64,000 bases of DNA from Streptomyces mashuensis (GTDB lineage: Bacteria; Actinomycetota; Actinomycetes; Streptomycetales; Streptomycetaceae): contig NZ_BNBD01000010.1 in assembly GCF_014654785.1 (NCBI RefSeq), positions 1 to 64,000 of the forward strand, written 5' to 3'. This document shows positions 1 to 8,300 of the stretch, one piece after another. The stretch's first letter is position 1; every line of letters starts with the position of its first letter. Made by a program: the position numbers and the translations under genes. Under the pieces are notes generated by a model. The model was not told the origin of the DNA and made no database searches. It saw nothing but the letters and a program-made list of their open reading frames with translations.

Positions 1-247
1 CTTGCCCAGGACCACGCCCTCGATCCCGCGCAGCTTCTCCACGATCTCGTCCGCGTGCTCGGTCGAGGTCGTGGCCATCGTCACGTCGATCCGCAGCCGC
101 TCGTGCCCCGACGCGGTCACGTCCAGACCCGTCACCGACCCGCCCGAGGACTCCACGGCCGTGGTGAGCTGACTGACCGCCGTCCCGCCCGCAGGAACCT
201 CCAGCCGGACCGTCATCGAGTACGAGACGCTGGGCGCCGTTGCCATG
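1..247 (-). CDS. NAD-dependent malic enzyme, N-terminal part
   Basis: Only the first 82 residues lie in the window; the gene runs off the left edge. The start MATAPSVSYSMTVRLEVPAG and the following ACT-like fold are what I know from streptomycete NAD-dependent malic enzymes, which oxidatively decarboxylate malate to pyruvate. An AGAAAGAAGAAG stretch just upstream of the ATG can serve as ribosome binding site. It starts 31 bp after aspA on the same strand, so asparaginase, aspA and this gene together would route asparagine to aspartate, fumarate (then malate by fumarase elsewhere) and pyruvate. The catalytic and NAD-binding domains are outside the window, so the call rests on the N-terminus. 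Confidence 0.8.
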
Positions 248-278
248 GGAATGCTTCTTCTTTCTTGTTCTGGTGGGG

Positions 279-1724
279 TCAGGACGCGGTGACGCGCGTG
301 TGCGGGCGGGCGAGGTTGTCCGGGTGGAGGATCTCGTCCAGCCGCTCCTTGGTGAGCAGGCCCTTGGCCAGGACCAGGTCGTGCACCGAGGCGCCGGTGG
401 TCAGGGCCTCCTGCGCGACGGCGGTGGCCCGCTCGTAGCCGATGTACGGGTTGAGCGCGGTGGCCAGCCCGATGGACTGCGCGACCAGGGCGGCCAGGTG
501 CTCGCGGTTGGCGGTGATGCCGCTGACGCACCGCTCGGCGAGCGTCAGGCAGCCGGCCCGCAGGTGTGCCAGGCTCTTCAGCAGGCTGTGCGCGATGACC
601 GGCTCGAAGGCGTTGAGCTGGAGCTGGCCGGACTCGGCGGCGAAGGTGACGGTCACGTCGTTGCCGACGACCTCGAAGGCGATCTGGTTGACCACCTCGG
701 GGATCACCGGGTTGACCTTGCCCGGCATGATGCTCGAACCCGCCTGCACCGGCGGCAGGTTGATCTCCGCCAGGCCGGCGCGCGGGCCGCACGAGAGGAG
801 CCGCAGGTCGTTGCAGGTCTTGGAGAGCTTGACGGCGATCCGCTTGAGCACGCCGGACAGCTGCACGAACGCGCCCATGTCCTGCGTGGCCTCGACGAGG
901 TCGCCGGCCACGGCGAACGGGATGCCGGTGATGGTGCTCAGGTGGCCGCAGGCGGTCGCCGGGTACCGGGGGTGGGCGTTGAGGCCGGTGCCGATCGCGG
1001 TGCCGCCGAGGTTGATCTCGCGCAGCAGCGCGCACGCCTCCGCGAGGCGCGCCCGGTCCTCGTCCAGCATCACGGCGTACGCGGCGAACTCCTGGCCCAG
1101 CGTCATCGGGACCGCGTCCTGGAGCTGCGTACGGCCCATCTTCAGCACGTCCGCGAACTCGGCCGCCTTCTCCGCGAAGGCCGCGCGCAGCACCTCCATG
1201 GCCTCCAGCAGGCGGGCGGCGGCGAGCTGGAGCGAAAGCCGGACGGCGGTCGGGTAGACGTCGTTGGTGCTCTGCCCGGCGTTGACATCCTCCAGCGGGT
1301 GCAGGTGCTCGTACGCGCCCTTGGCGTGGCCGAGGAGCTCCAGCGCCCGGTTGGCGACGACCTCGTTGGCGTTCATGTTGGTGGAGGTGCCGGCGCCGCC
1401 CTGGATGACGTCCACGACGAACTGGTCGTGGAGGTGCCCGGCGCGGATCTCCGCGCAGGCCCGCACGATGGCGTCCGCCTTGTGCGCGTCCAGCAGCCCC
1501 AGCTCCTGGTTGGCGCGGGCGGCGGCCTCCTTCACGGCGGCCAGGGCGACGACGAGGTCGGGGTGGGCGGAGACGGGGGTGCCGGTGATGGGGAAGTTCT
1601 CCACGGCCCGCACCGTGTGGACGCCGTAGTACGCGTCCGCCGGGACGTCCCGGTCGCCGAGGAGGTCGTGCTCGGTGCGCACCAGCTGCTGGTCGAGGGG
1701 GGAGGCGGGGGCGGATGCGGGCAT
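279..1724 (-). CDS. aspA: Aspartate ammonia-lyase
   Basis: Converts L-aspartate to fumarate and ammonia in the cytoplasm. The 481-residue protein has the usual length of the fumarase/aspartase superfamily. The superfamily signature GSSIMPGKVNP is at residues 329-339, with the mobile-loop serine inside it, and the conserved GQSTNDVYPTA stretch is at about 150-160. It sits 62 bp downstream of the asparaginase gene and 31 bp upstream of malic enzyme, so it is most likely co-transcribed in an asparagine/aspartate catabolic unit. Fumarase is the main alternative, but the gene neighbourhood and the N-terminal region favour aspartase. Confidence 0.93.
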   Translation of the reverse strand: MPASAPASPLDQQLVRTEHDLLGDRDVPADAYYGVHTVRAVENFPITGTPVSAHPDLVVALAAVKEAAARANQELGLLDAHKADAIVRACAEIRAGHLHDQFVVDVIQGGAGTSTNMNANEVVANRALELLGHAKGAYEHLHPLEDVNAGQSTNDVYPTAVRLSLQLAAARLLEAMEVLRAAFAEKAAEFADVLKMGRTQLQDAVPMTLGQEFAAYAVMLDEDRARLAEACALLREINLGGTAIGTGLNAHPRYPATACGHLSTITGIPFAVAGDLVEATQDMGAFVQLSGVLKRIAVKLSKTCNDLRLLSCGPRAGLAEINLPPVQAGSSIMPGKVNPVIPEVVNQIAFEVVGNDVTVTFAAESGQLQLNAFEPVIAHSLLKSLAHLRAGCLTLAERCVSGITANREHLAALVAQSIGLATALNPYIGYERATAVAQEALTTGASVHDLVLAKGLLTKERLDEILHPDNLARPHTRVTAS

Positions 1725-1786
1725 GGGGGTCCGATCGTTGCGTGGGAGGAACGAGGGAGGTGGGGGGAGGGGGGTGGGCGCGCGCG

Positions 1787-2797
1787 TCAGGCGGGCGCGC
1801 CCGCCGGGGCGGGCTTGGGGGTGGTGCCGAGCGCCTCGCGCAGCACGCGGGTGCGCGCGGCCGGGTCGGCGGTGGCGAGGACGGCGGAGAGCACGGCGAT
1901 GCGGGCCTGTCCGGCGCGCAGGGTGCCGGTGAGGACGGCGCCGGCGGCGGCCAGGTCCACGGCGCCGCCGTGGGTGTAGATCTCCTTCACGGGGCCGCTG
2001 GGCACGCGCGTGGTCAGGGCGACGAGGACGCCGCGGGAGACAGCCTCCTCGACGGCCTCGCAGACCTCGGGGGTGGCGTTGCCCGCGCCGGTCGCCACCA
2101 GGACGATGCCCTGGGCGCCGGCCGCGACGGCCGCGTCGAGGAGGACGCGGTCCCCGTCGCAGTGGTGCGTGACGACGTCGACGCGGGGCAGCGGTCCGGT
2201 GGCCGCGGGGAGGGGGAGCGGTGCGGGGCGCTCGGGGCGCCGGCGGACGACGACGCCGTGCGCGGTCACGTCCGCGACCGGCTCGCCGGAGGGGTCGGCG
2301 AAGGCGTCGGCGGCCAGCGTCCGCACCTTGACCGTGCCGCGGGCGGCGTGCACGCGGCCGTCGAAGACGACCAGGACGCCGAGGTCGCGCACGGTGGCGG
2401 CGGTCAGCAGCGCGTCGTGGAGGTTGCGCGGCCCGTCGCCGTCGGCCGCCTCCATCGGGAGCTGGGCGCCGGTGAGGACCACCGGGCGGGGGTCGTCGTG
2501 GTGGAGGTCGAGCAGGAACGCCGACTCCTCCAGGGTGTCGGTGCCGTGCGTGACGACGATGCCGTCGACGGCGGGGTCGGCCAGCACCTCGCGCACGGTG
2601 CGCAGGAGCGTCAGCTGGTGCGCGGTGGTGAGCCGGGCGCTGTTCACGCTCATCAGGTCGACGACCCGGACGGTCACGCCTTCCGGCACGGCGGCCGTGG
2701 CGAGGACGTCCCCGCCCCGCGCGTCGGCGGCGTAACCGGATCCCTGCCAGCGGCTGGCGATCGTCCCTCCGGTGCTGATGACGACGACCTGTCCCAC
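1787..2797 (-). CDS. ansA: L-asparaginase
   Basis: Hydrolyses asparagine to aspartate and ammonia. The 336-residue product begins MGQVVVISTGGTIAS, which holds the first active-site threonine (TGGTIAS), and has the second signature THGTDTLEE near residue 86 with the catalytic Thr-Asp pair. No signal peptide is seen, so it should be cytoplasmic. I chose the GTG at 2797 because a GGAG lies about 7 nt upstream and family homology starts there, although the frame stays open further upstream. It is the first gene of the unit with aspA and malic enzyme. The divergent Lrp/AsnC gene is the likely regulator. Confidence 0.9.
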   Translation of the reverse strand: MGQVVVISTGGTIASRWQGSGYAADARGGDVLATAAVPEGVTVRVVDLMSVNSARLTTAHQLTLLRTVREVLADPAVDGIVVTHGTDTLEESAFLLDLHHDDPRPVVLTGAQLPMEAADGDGPRNLHDALLTAATVRDLGVLVVFDGRVHAARGTVKVRTLAADAFADPSGEPVADVTAHGVVVRRRPERPAPLPLPAATGPLPRVDVVTHHCDGDRVLLDAAVAAGAQGIVLVATGAGNATPEVCEAVEEAVSRGVLVALTTRVPSGPVKEIYTHGGAVDLAAAGAVLTGTLRAGQARIAVLSAVLATADPAARTRVLREALGTTPKPAPAGAPA

Positions 2798-2885
2798 GTG
2801 GTGCTCCTGTCGGTCCTGCGGCTGATCACGGCCGACGCGCCTCGCACACGAGTTCGCGGAGGCCGGGCCGGCCGCAACCATAAGA

Positions 2886-2905
2886 CAAATCGCGCGCAAT
2901 CGGAT
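2886..2905. promoter_or_regulatory. Possible Lrp/AsnC operator between asnC-like gene and asparaginase
   Basis: The 153-bp divergent region holds the imperfect dyad ATCGCG-CGCAAT (AAATCGCGCGCAAT) in an AT-richer patch. Lrp/AsnC proteins commonly bind such dyads near their own promoter. The position fits autoregulation and control of the asparagine operon. It is a single weak dyad, so this is only a candidate. Confidence 0.3.
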
Positions 2906-2950
2906 CGCCGAGTCGAGCGGGATTCCCGGGCATCCGTGGTGGATAATTGC

Positions 2951-3409
2951 GTGGTGGACCGCATCGACAGAAATATCTTGCGTGAGCTCCAGAACGACGG
3001 CCGGCTGACCATTCAGGAGCTGGCCCAGCGGGTCGGCCTCACGCCCTCCCCGTGCATGCGCCGCGTCCGCCAGCTCGAGCAGGACGGCGTGATCCGCGGC
3101 TACCGCGCCGTGATCGACCCGGAGGCCGTCGGCCGCGGCTTCGAGGTGCTGGTCTCCGTGGAGGTCCGGCGCGACCGGGAGGCGGTGGAGGCGTTCGAGG
3201 CGGCCCTCCAGGACATCCCCGACGTCATCGAGGCGTACCGCCTCTTCGGCAGCCCCGGCTGCATGCTGCGCATCGCCGTCGCCGACATCACCGCCTACGA
3301 GCGGCTGTGGATCGAGCGCCTCACCACGCTCTCCGGCGTCACCGAGGTCAACTCGCAGATCGTCATGAAGCGGATCAAGGAACCCCGCGGCCTCCCGGTC
3401 GACGGCTGA
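2951..3409 (+). CDS. Lrp/AsnC family transcriptional regulator
   Basis: About 152 residues, the usual Lrp/AsnC size. The N-terminal winged HTH is at residues 3-55 (RIDRNILRELQNDGRLTIQ, then GLTPSPCMRRVRQLEQDG), followed by the RAM ligand-binding domain (about 65-140). It is divergent from the asparaginase gene, and such pairs usually sense an amino acid; asparagine or aspartate are natural guesses. The start is uncertain among in-frame GTGs at 2936, 2951 and 2954. None has a strong ribosome binding site, which allows a leaderless mRNA. It converges with the phosphatase gene at 3429. Confidence 0.9.
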   Translation: MVDRIDRNILRELQNDGRLTIQELAQRVGLTPSPCMRRVRQLEQDGVIRGYRAVIDPEAVGRGFEVLVSVEVRRDREAVEAFEAALQDIPDVIEAYRLFGSPGCMLRIAVADITAYERLWIERLTTLSGVTEVNSQIVMKRIKEPRGLPVDG

Positions 3410-3428
3410 GCCGCCCGGGCCCGGCGGT

Positions 3429-4607
3429 TCACGTCCGCGGCCCGGTGTCCTGCGCCACCGGGCCGAGCGCGAGCACCGCCACGTCGTCGTGGAACGCCCG
3501 GGAGTGCCGGGGCAGGTCGCCGTCGAGGAAGTCGACCACCTCGTCGGCGGTGGGCGCCGGGCCGCCGCCGAAACGGTGCCGGAGCCGGTCCAGCAACGGG
3601 TAGAAGGCGCCGTCCTCGTCGCGGGCCTCCACCAGCCCGTCCGTGCACAGCACCAGGACGTCGCCGGGCCCGAAGGGATGGTGGTACGCGACGGGCCGTT
3701 CGGCGGCCAGGACGCCCAGGCCCAGCGGCAGCGACGGTGGCCCGGTCAGGGCGTGCACCGAGCCGGCGGACAGCAGCACCGGCTCGATGTGGCCCTGGTT
3801 GACGATCGTCAGCCGCCCCGCGGCGGCGTCGTACTCGACGAGGGCCGCCGTCACGAACAACTCGTCGTCCCGCAGGGCCTCGGCCTCGTGCACCAGGCGC
3901 CGCTCCATGGCCACCGCCACCTCCACCAGGTCGCCCGGCTCGTACGCGGCCTGCCGGAAGCAGCCCAGCACCTCGGCGACCGTGCGCACCGCCTGCAGAC
4001 CCTTGCCGCGGACGTCGCCGATGACCGCGCGGGCCCCCGCCGGGGTGGCGCGGACGTCGAAGAGGTCCCCGCCGACCAGCGTGCCCTTCTCCGCCGGGCG
4101 GTAGATGCCGGCCGCCACGACGTGGTCCAGCCGGGCCGGCAGCGGCCGCAGCAGCGTGCGCATCAGCGTCTCGGAGACCGTGTTGACGTGCACCAGGTGC
4201 GCCTCCTGGCGGCGCCGGTACGCGGCCAGGGCGATGCCCAGGGCGCCGACCAGGCCGGTGCACAGGTACGCCGCCACGTAGTGGCGCTCCCACAGGTCGT
4301 GCGAGGAGCGGCCGGCGCAGCAGGGCGTACCGGCCAGGAGCGCCTCGAAGGTGACCCCGCACACCGTGGCGGCCGCCACGCCCACCGGCCCCAGCGAGAA
4401 GGCGGCCACCGCGGGCAGCGCGACGAGCACGAAGCTGACGGGCCACTGAACGGGCGTCAGCGGCTCCAGCACCAGCACGACGAGGACGTACGCGGCGGGC
4501 AGCCAGCGCATCCAGCCCGGCGGGGCGGGCAGTTCGGGGCCCGCCGCGCTCAGCCGCTCCACGCCACGGCCTTCGGCCGCCCTGCCGCGGCGGTGCTGCC
4601 GGCTCAC
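3429..4607 (-). CDS. Membrane-anchored SpoIIE-type PP2C phosphatase
   Basis: A 392-residue protein with about four N-terminal membrane segments (residues ~35-130) and a C-terminal PPM/SpoIIE phosphatase domain. Metal-binding motifs are visible: GGDLFDV, IGDVRGKG, TDGLVEARDEDG and HDDVAVLAL. Proteins of this family dephosphorylate anti-sigma-factor antagonists, so it probably feeds a partner-switching pathway from a membrane signal. The partner is not nearby. The GTG start has a GGGGAG about 7 nt upstream. It is convergent with the AsnC gene and divergent from the YceI-domain gene. Confidence 0.88.
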   Translation of the reverse strand: MSRQHRRGRAAEGRGVERLSAAGPELPAPPGWMRWLPAAYVLVVLVLEPLTPVQWPVSFVLVALPAVAAFSLGPVGVAAATVCGVTFEALLAGTPCCAGRSSHDLWERHYVAAYLCTGLVGALGIALAAYRRRQEAHLVHVNTVSETLMRTLLRPLPARLDHVVAAGIYRPAEKGTLVGGDLFDVRATPAGARAVIGDVRGKGLQAVRTVAEVLGCFRQAAYEPGDLVEVAVAMERRLVHEAEALRDDELFVTAALVEYDAAAGRLTIVNQGHIEPVLLSAGSVHALTGPPSLPLGLGVLAAERPVAYHHPFGPGDVLVLCTDGLVEARDEDGAFYPLLDRLRHRFGGGPAPTADEVVDFLDGDLPRHSRAFHDDVAVLALGPVAQDTGPRT

Positions 4608-4753
4608 CCATCACTCCCCAGCGACCGTGACCAGGACCGGTCCAGCCTGGCCCGCCGGGCGGCCCCGCGCCCCGATTAGGCCGACGGCGGCATGTCGAAG
4701 AGACGGCCCGTCATGGCCGGTTCCCTGCGGTGACACCCGGTCTGCTATGGGCT

Positions 4754-4786
4754 TTTGCAGGGCAAGTGGCCGTTTTGCCTTGTAAA
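4754..4786. promoter_or_regulatory. Inverted repeat upstream of the YceI-domain gene
   Basis: TTTGCAGGGCAA (4754-4765) and TTGCCTTGTAAA (4775-4786) form arms matching at 10 of 12 positions with a 9-nt spacer. The arms are AT-richer than the surroundings and lie about 55 bp before the start codon, a typical place for an operator. The regulator is unknown. Confidence 0.4.
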
Positions 4787-4841
4787 GGCGAGGTGTGGTG
4801 ATCTAGGACCTGCGGTTCACCCCAGAGAAAGGTCTGCCCGG

Positions 4842-5711
4842 ATGCCCCTCGCGCTGCTGCGACGCCTCACCCACTCCCCGCGGCAGGAGGGCCCGCCCAT
4901 CCCGCCCGGCGCCGGTGCCGTCGACTGCCTCGTCCTGGACCCGGTGGACCTGCCCCTGCCCCGCGCCGAGGTGTCCGTCCGCGACGCGGCCGGCCGCGAG
5001 GTCGTACGCGGCCAGACCGACCCGCACGGCCGGTTCGGCGCGACCGTGCCGCCCGGTGCGTACGGCCTCACCGTCACCGCCGAGGGCTTCCAGCCCGCCC
5101 GCCGGTCCTTCGCGTGCGACGCCGAGGCACGCACCACCGTCGAACCCGTCCACATGGACACCGCCCCCACCCCCGCCCTGCCCGCGCCGGGCCCCTGGCG
5201 CATCGACCCCGACCACACGGCCGTCCGCTTCATCGCCCGGCACATCGGCCTCGCCGAGGTCCACGGCAGGTTCAACCGGTTCGAGGGCACGCTCTGGGCC
5301 GGCGAGCGCATGGAACAGTCGCACCTGGACGTGGTGATCGAGACCGCCAGCATCGACACCGGCGTCGAACGGCGCGACGCCCACCTGCGCTCACCGGAGT
5401 TCCTGGACGCCGCCGCCTACCCCACCATGCGGTTCACCAGCGACCGGTTCGTGCACCGCGGCGGCTCCCGGTGGACCGTCGAGGGCGTGCTCAACCTGCA
5501 CGGCGTCAGCCGCAACGTCACCCTCGACACCCGCTACCTGGGCATCGGCACGGGCATCGCCGGCGAGACGCGCGCCGCCTGCTCGGCCGGCACCGAGCTG
5601 CACCGCGAGGACTTCACCCTCAACTGGCGGTCCATGCTCCAGCGCGGCATCGTCATGATCGGCACCACCATCCGCGTCGAGCTCGACATCCAGGCCGTCC
5701 CGGCCACCTGA
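4842..5711 (+). CDS. YceI family protein with N-terminal carboxypeptidase-regulatory-like domain
   Basis: A 289-residue protein with two parts. Residues ~22-95 form a beta-sandwich of the carboxypeptidase-regulatory/CNA-B kind (DPHGRFGATVPPGAYGLTVT). Residues ~110-285 are a YceI lipocalin-like domain (WRIDPDHTAVRFIARHIG, then NLHGVSRNVTLD), a family that binds long polyisoprenoid or fatty ligands. No signal peptide is obvious, so it is probably cytoplasmic. The start ATG is preceded by AGAGAAAGG. It stands alone between a divergent phosphatase and the AI-2E transporter. The physiological role is not known. Confidence 0.85.
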   Translation: MPLALLRRLTHSPRQEGPPIPPGAGAVDCLVLDPVDLPLPRAEVSVRDAAGREVVRGQTDPHGRFGATVPPGAYGLTVTAEGFQPARRSFACDAEARTTVEPVHMDTAPTPALPAPGPWRIDPDHTAVRFIARHIGLAEVHGRFNRFEGTLWAGERMEQSHLDVVIETASIDTGVERRDAHLRSPEFLDAAAYPTMRFTSDRFVHRGGSRWTVEGVLNLHGVSRNVTLDTRYLGIGTGIAGETRAACSAGTELHREDFTLNWRSMLQRGIVMIGTTIRVELDIQAVPAT

Positions 5712-5827
5712 CCACCCGTCCGCACTCCCGCGCCGCCCTTCCATTGGTCCCAGCAGGTGGTCTTGGACGCCGGGCGGCCGGTCACCGGGCCCGTACGGGT
5801 ATCCACCGACCGGACCCCGGCGGAAAG

Positions 5828-6925
5828 GTGGCGGAGCTGGCAGGGAACGGAACCGGGCGCGCACCGCGGACACCGCGCCCCGAGCGCGGCCTCCGGGTCC
5901 GGCCGTCCGCGTCCTGGTTCACCGCCGGCTTCGGTGCCGGCCTGGGCCTCACCCTGGCCTACACCCTCTTCGGGACCGTGCTGCGCATCAGCGGCCTCCT
6001 CACCCTGATGCTGCTCGCCCTGTTCGTGGCCATCAGCCTGGAACCCCTCGTCGCCTGGCTGGCCCGGCACCGGCTCGGCCGCGCCTGGGCCGTGGTCGTC
6101 GTCATCGTCGTGCTCCTCGGCCTGCTGGCCGGCTTCCTCGCCCTGGTCATCCCGCCCGTCTCCCAGGAGGTCTCCGCCCTCGCCGCAGCCCTCCCGAAGT
6201 GGCTGCGGCAGCTCCACGACCACCACTCCTTCCTCGGCCGCCTCGAGGACCGCTACCACGTCATCGCCAAGGCCCGGCACCAGCTCTCCGCCGGCGGCGG
6301 CTCGGCCCTCCTCGGCGGCCTGCTGGGCGCCGGCCACGCCGTCGTCAGCGCGGTGACCGGCACCGCCCTCGTCGTGGTGCTGGCCGTCTACTTCATGGCC
6401 GGCATGGAACAGCTCAAGCGGTACGCCTACCGCTTCGTGCCGCTGAGCCGGCGGCCCGTGGTCGTCGGCCTCACCGAGGAGATCCTCTGGCGGGTCGGCG
6501 CGTACATGCTGGGCAACGTCGTCACCTCCGCCATCGCCGGCTTCGCCACGTTCCTGTGGTGCGTCGGCCTGGACGTGCCCTACCCCGCCGCGCTCGGCGT
6601 GTTCGTCGCCCTGATGGACATGGTGCCGGTGGTCGGCTCCACCATCGGCGGCATCGTCGTCAGCGCGGTCGCGCTCGCGGTGTCGTTCCCCGTCGCTCTC
6701 AGCACCGCCGGCTTCTACACGGGGTTCCGGCTCGCCGAGGACTACCTGATCATGCCCAAGGCGATGAGCTACGCGGTGAGCGTGCGCCCGGTCGTCACGG
6801 TGATCGCCGTCGTCGTCGGCGGCGCCCTGCTCGGCGTGGTCGGCGCGTTCATCGCCGTGCCCGTCGCGGCCGGCATCGGCATCGTCCTGGACGAGTCGGT
6901 CTTCCCGCGCATCGACGCGCTCTGA
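5828..6925 (+). CDS. AI-2E family transporter
   Basis: About 365 residues with seven to eight hydrophobic segments and a long soluble loop after the third (residues ~110-160), the pattern of the AI-2E/PerM transporter family. The C-terminal half carries the family's PVVGSTIGGIVV segment and the closing VVGGALLGVVGAFIAVPVAA. The substrate cannot be told from sequence; most members are not autoinducer exporters. The start is uncertain: the GTG at 5828 directly follows GGAAAG with no proper spacing, and the frame is open upstream into the YceI gene. It converges with the lipoprotein gene at 6952. Confidence 0.85.
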   Translation: MAELAGNGTGRAPRTPRPERGLRVRPSASWFTAGFGAGLGLTLAYTLFGTVLRISGLLTLMLLALFVAISLEPLVAWLARHRLGRAWAVVVVIVVLLGLLAGFLALVIPPVSQEVSALAAALPKWLRQLHDHHSFLGRLEDRYHVIAKARHQLSAGGGSALLGGLLGAGHAVVSAVTGTALVVVLAVYFMAGMEQLKRYAYRFVPLSRRPVVVGLTEEILWRVGAYMLGNVVTSAIAGFATFLWCVGLDVPYPAALGVFVALMDMVPVVGSTIGGIVVSAVALAVSFPVALSTAGFYTGFRLAEDYLIMPKAMSYAVSVRPVVTVIAVVVGGALLGVVGAFIAVPVAAGIGIVLDESVFPRIDAL

Positions 6926-6951
6926 CCGGGCAGGCGGTGCCGGCCGGCCGG

Positions 6952-7635
6952 TCAGCCCTTTCCGTCCAGCGCTTTCTGCGCCCGGTCCCAGTTGGCGTGC
7001 AGCCGGTCCAGGTACGAGCGTGCTGCCGGGCCCGGTGGCGTGCCGCGTGCGACGGTCCGCAGGGTGCCGGGCCCCGCGTTGTACCCGATCGCCAGCAACT
7101 CGTCCTTGCTGTAGGTGTTCCCGGGCTGCGCCGGCAGCCCGGCGGCCAGGTCGTGCAGGTACCAGGCCGCGGCCTCGACGGCCAGGTCCGGGTCGTCGGG
7201 GAGCTCCTCCCAGGACCGGCCGGCGAAGTCCCGGCCCTGCTTGGTCTCGTCGAAGGCGGCCCGGTGCATGTTGGCGACGCCGAACGCCGAGTCGGGCTTG
7301 ATGCGCTGCCAGGCGCGTTCCAGCCCCGGGTCGTGCGGCTTGTACGACTCGTTGTAGAGGATCGCCATCAGCAGCCGCGGGCTGATCCCGGCGGCCTTCG
7401 CGTGGGTGACGACCTGCCGGGCGAAGTGCGCCGGGTCGTCATTGGGGCCGCGGGTCGCCGGCGCCGGCCCCTGGAACGCCGGGATGGACGAGCCGGGCGA
7501 GGGGGACGGGCCGGGCGGCGCCGCATCCGTACGGCCGGGGGCGCCGCACGCGGCCAGACAGGCCGCCGCGGCAACCGTCACGGCGGCCGTCACCGCCGGC
7601 CGCCGGCCACGGCGCACGAGCACGTGGAGGAGCAC
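6952..7635 (-). CDS. Transglycosylase-like lipoprotein
   Basis: A 227-residue predicted lipoprotein: positively charged N-terminus (RRGRRP), a hydrophobic core and the lipobox LAAC just before GAPGRTD. A Pro/Ser-rich linker follows, then a lysozyme-like transglycosylase domain (ISPRLLMAILYNESY with the likely catalytic Glu, and GYNAGPGT near the C-terminus). It should act on peptidoglycan outside the membrane. I chose the GTG at 7635 because GGGAG lies 5 nt upstream; an ATG at 7647 in the same frame has no ribosome binding site. Confidence 0.8.
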   Translation of the reverse strand: MLLHVLVRRGRRPAVTAAVTVAAAACLAACGAPGRTDAAPPGPSPSPGSSIPAFQGPAPATRGPNDDPAHFARQVVTHAKAAGISPRLLMAILYNESYKPHDPGLERAWQRIKPDSAFGVANMHRAAFDETKQGRDFAGRSWEELPDDPDLAVEAAAWYLHDLAAGLPAQPGNTYSKDELLAIGYNAGPGTLRTVARGTPPGPAARSYLDRLHANWDRAQKALDGKG

Positions 7636-7724
7636 GCACACTCCCATCCGGTCGGGGGCCTACGCTTGCTGCTTTGCGCAACTGTACAACCCCCGGGCGT
7701 GCCCGCGGACGCCGCGGTGCCGCC

Positions 7725-8132
7725 TCAGTCGTGACGCACCACGCACAGCCCCCAGATCACGAAGGCGCACAGGGCGATGACCACGAGCGACCACAGGGGG
7801 TAGTACGGCAGGAAGAGGAAGTTGGCCAGCAGCACCAGCCCCGCGATGACGATGCCCAGCACCCGCGCCCAGGTGGAGACCTTGAACAGGCCGATGCCCA
7901 CCATGATGGCCGCGATGCCGAGGAACAGGTGGATCCAGCCCCAGCCCGCCACGTTGAAGCGGTAGACGTAGTCGGGCGTGTGCACGTACACGGAGTCGTG
8001 GACGATGGCCGAAATGCCCCGCAGGAGGTCGAGGAACCCCACGAGCAGGAGCATCACGGCCGCAAATACCGTCAGGCCCGCCGCTGCTGCCAGGGACCCC
8101 TCGGAGTGGTGGTGATCGTACGAGGGCGACAT
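7725..8132 (-). CDS. Small four-helix membrane protein (DUF7144-like)
   Basis: A 135-residue protein with four clear membrane segments (about 17-38, 62-83, 88-105 and 110-130) and a His-rich N-terminus. This layout, with FNVAGWGWIHLFLG in the second segment, matches the DUF7144 family common in Streptomyces. Its function is unknown. The ribosome binding site GAAGGAGG is strong. It lies downstream of the ABC-F gene on the same strand, but the hairpin at 8246-8275 probably separates the two. Confidence 0.8.
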   Translation of the reverse strand: MSPSYDHHHSEGSLAAAAGLTVFAAVMLLLVGFLDLLRGISAIVHDSVYVHTPDYVYRFNVAGWGWIHLFLGIAAIMVGIGLFKVSTWARVLGIVIAGLVLLANFLFLPYYPLWSLVVIALCAFVIWGLCVVRHD

Positions 8133-8245
8133 GGTCCCCCTCCTTCGGCTGATGGTCGGTGGTTGCGGCGGGGGCGGGGAGCCCGCCCCGGACAGAACCG
8201 CTCACTCCATCGTCACCACGTCCGTCCGGTGATCGCACACCGGCG

Positions 8246-8275
8246 CCGGCGGCCCCCGGGAGCGGGGGCCGCCGG
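8246..8275 (-). terminator. Strong hairpin after the ABC-F gene
   Basis: CCGGCGGCCCCCG and CGGGGGCCGCCGG form a perfect 13-bp stem with a 4-nt loop. It lies 26 bp downstream of the ABC-F stop codon. It lacks a U tract, as many streptomycete terminators do. Confidence 0.7.
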
Positions 8276-8300
8276 GCGGGGCGGACCGGGCCGGGCGCGG

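Noticed and set aside
240..1979. Long plus-strand open frames across aspA and the asparaginase gene
   Set aside because: They are antisense shadows of recognised enzymes and show no domain of their own.
6923..6954. Bidirectional terminator between the AI-2E transporter and lipoprotein genes
   Set aside because: TGACCGG and CCGGTCA give only a 7-bp stem with an 18-nt loop and overlap both stop codons. It is too weak to list as a feature.
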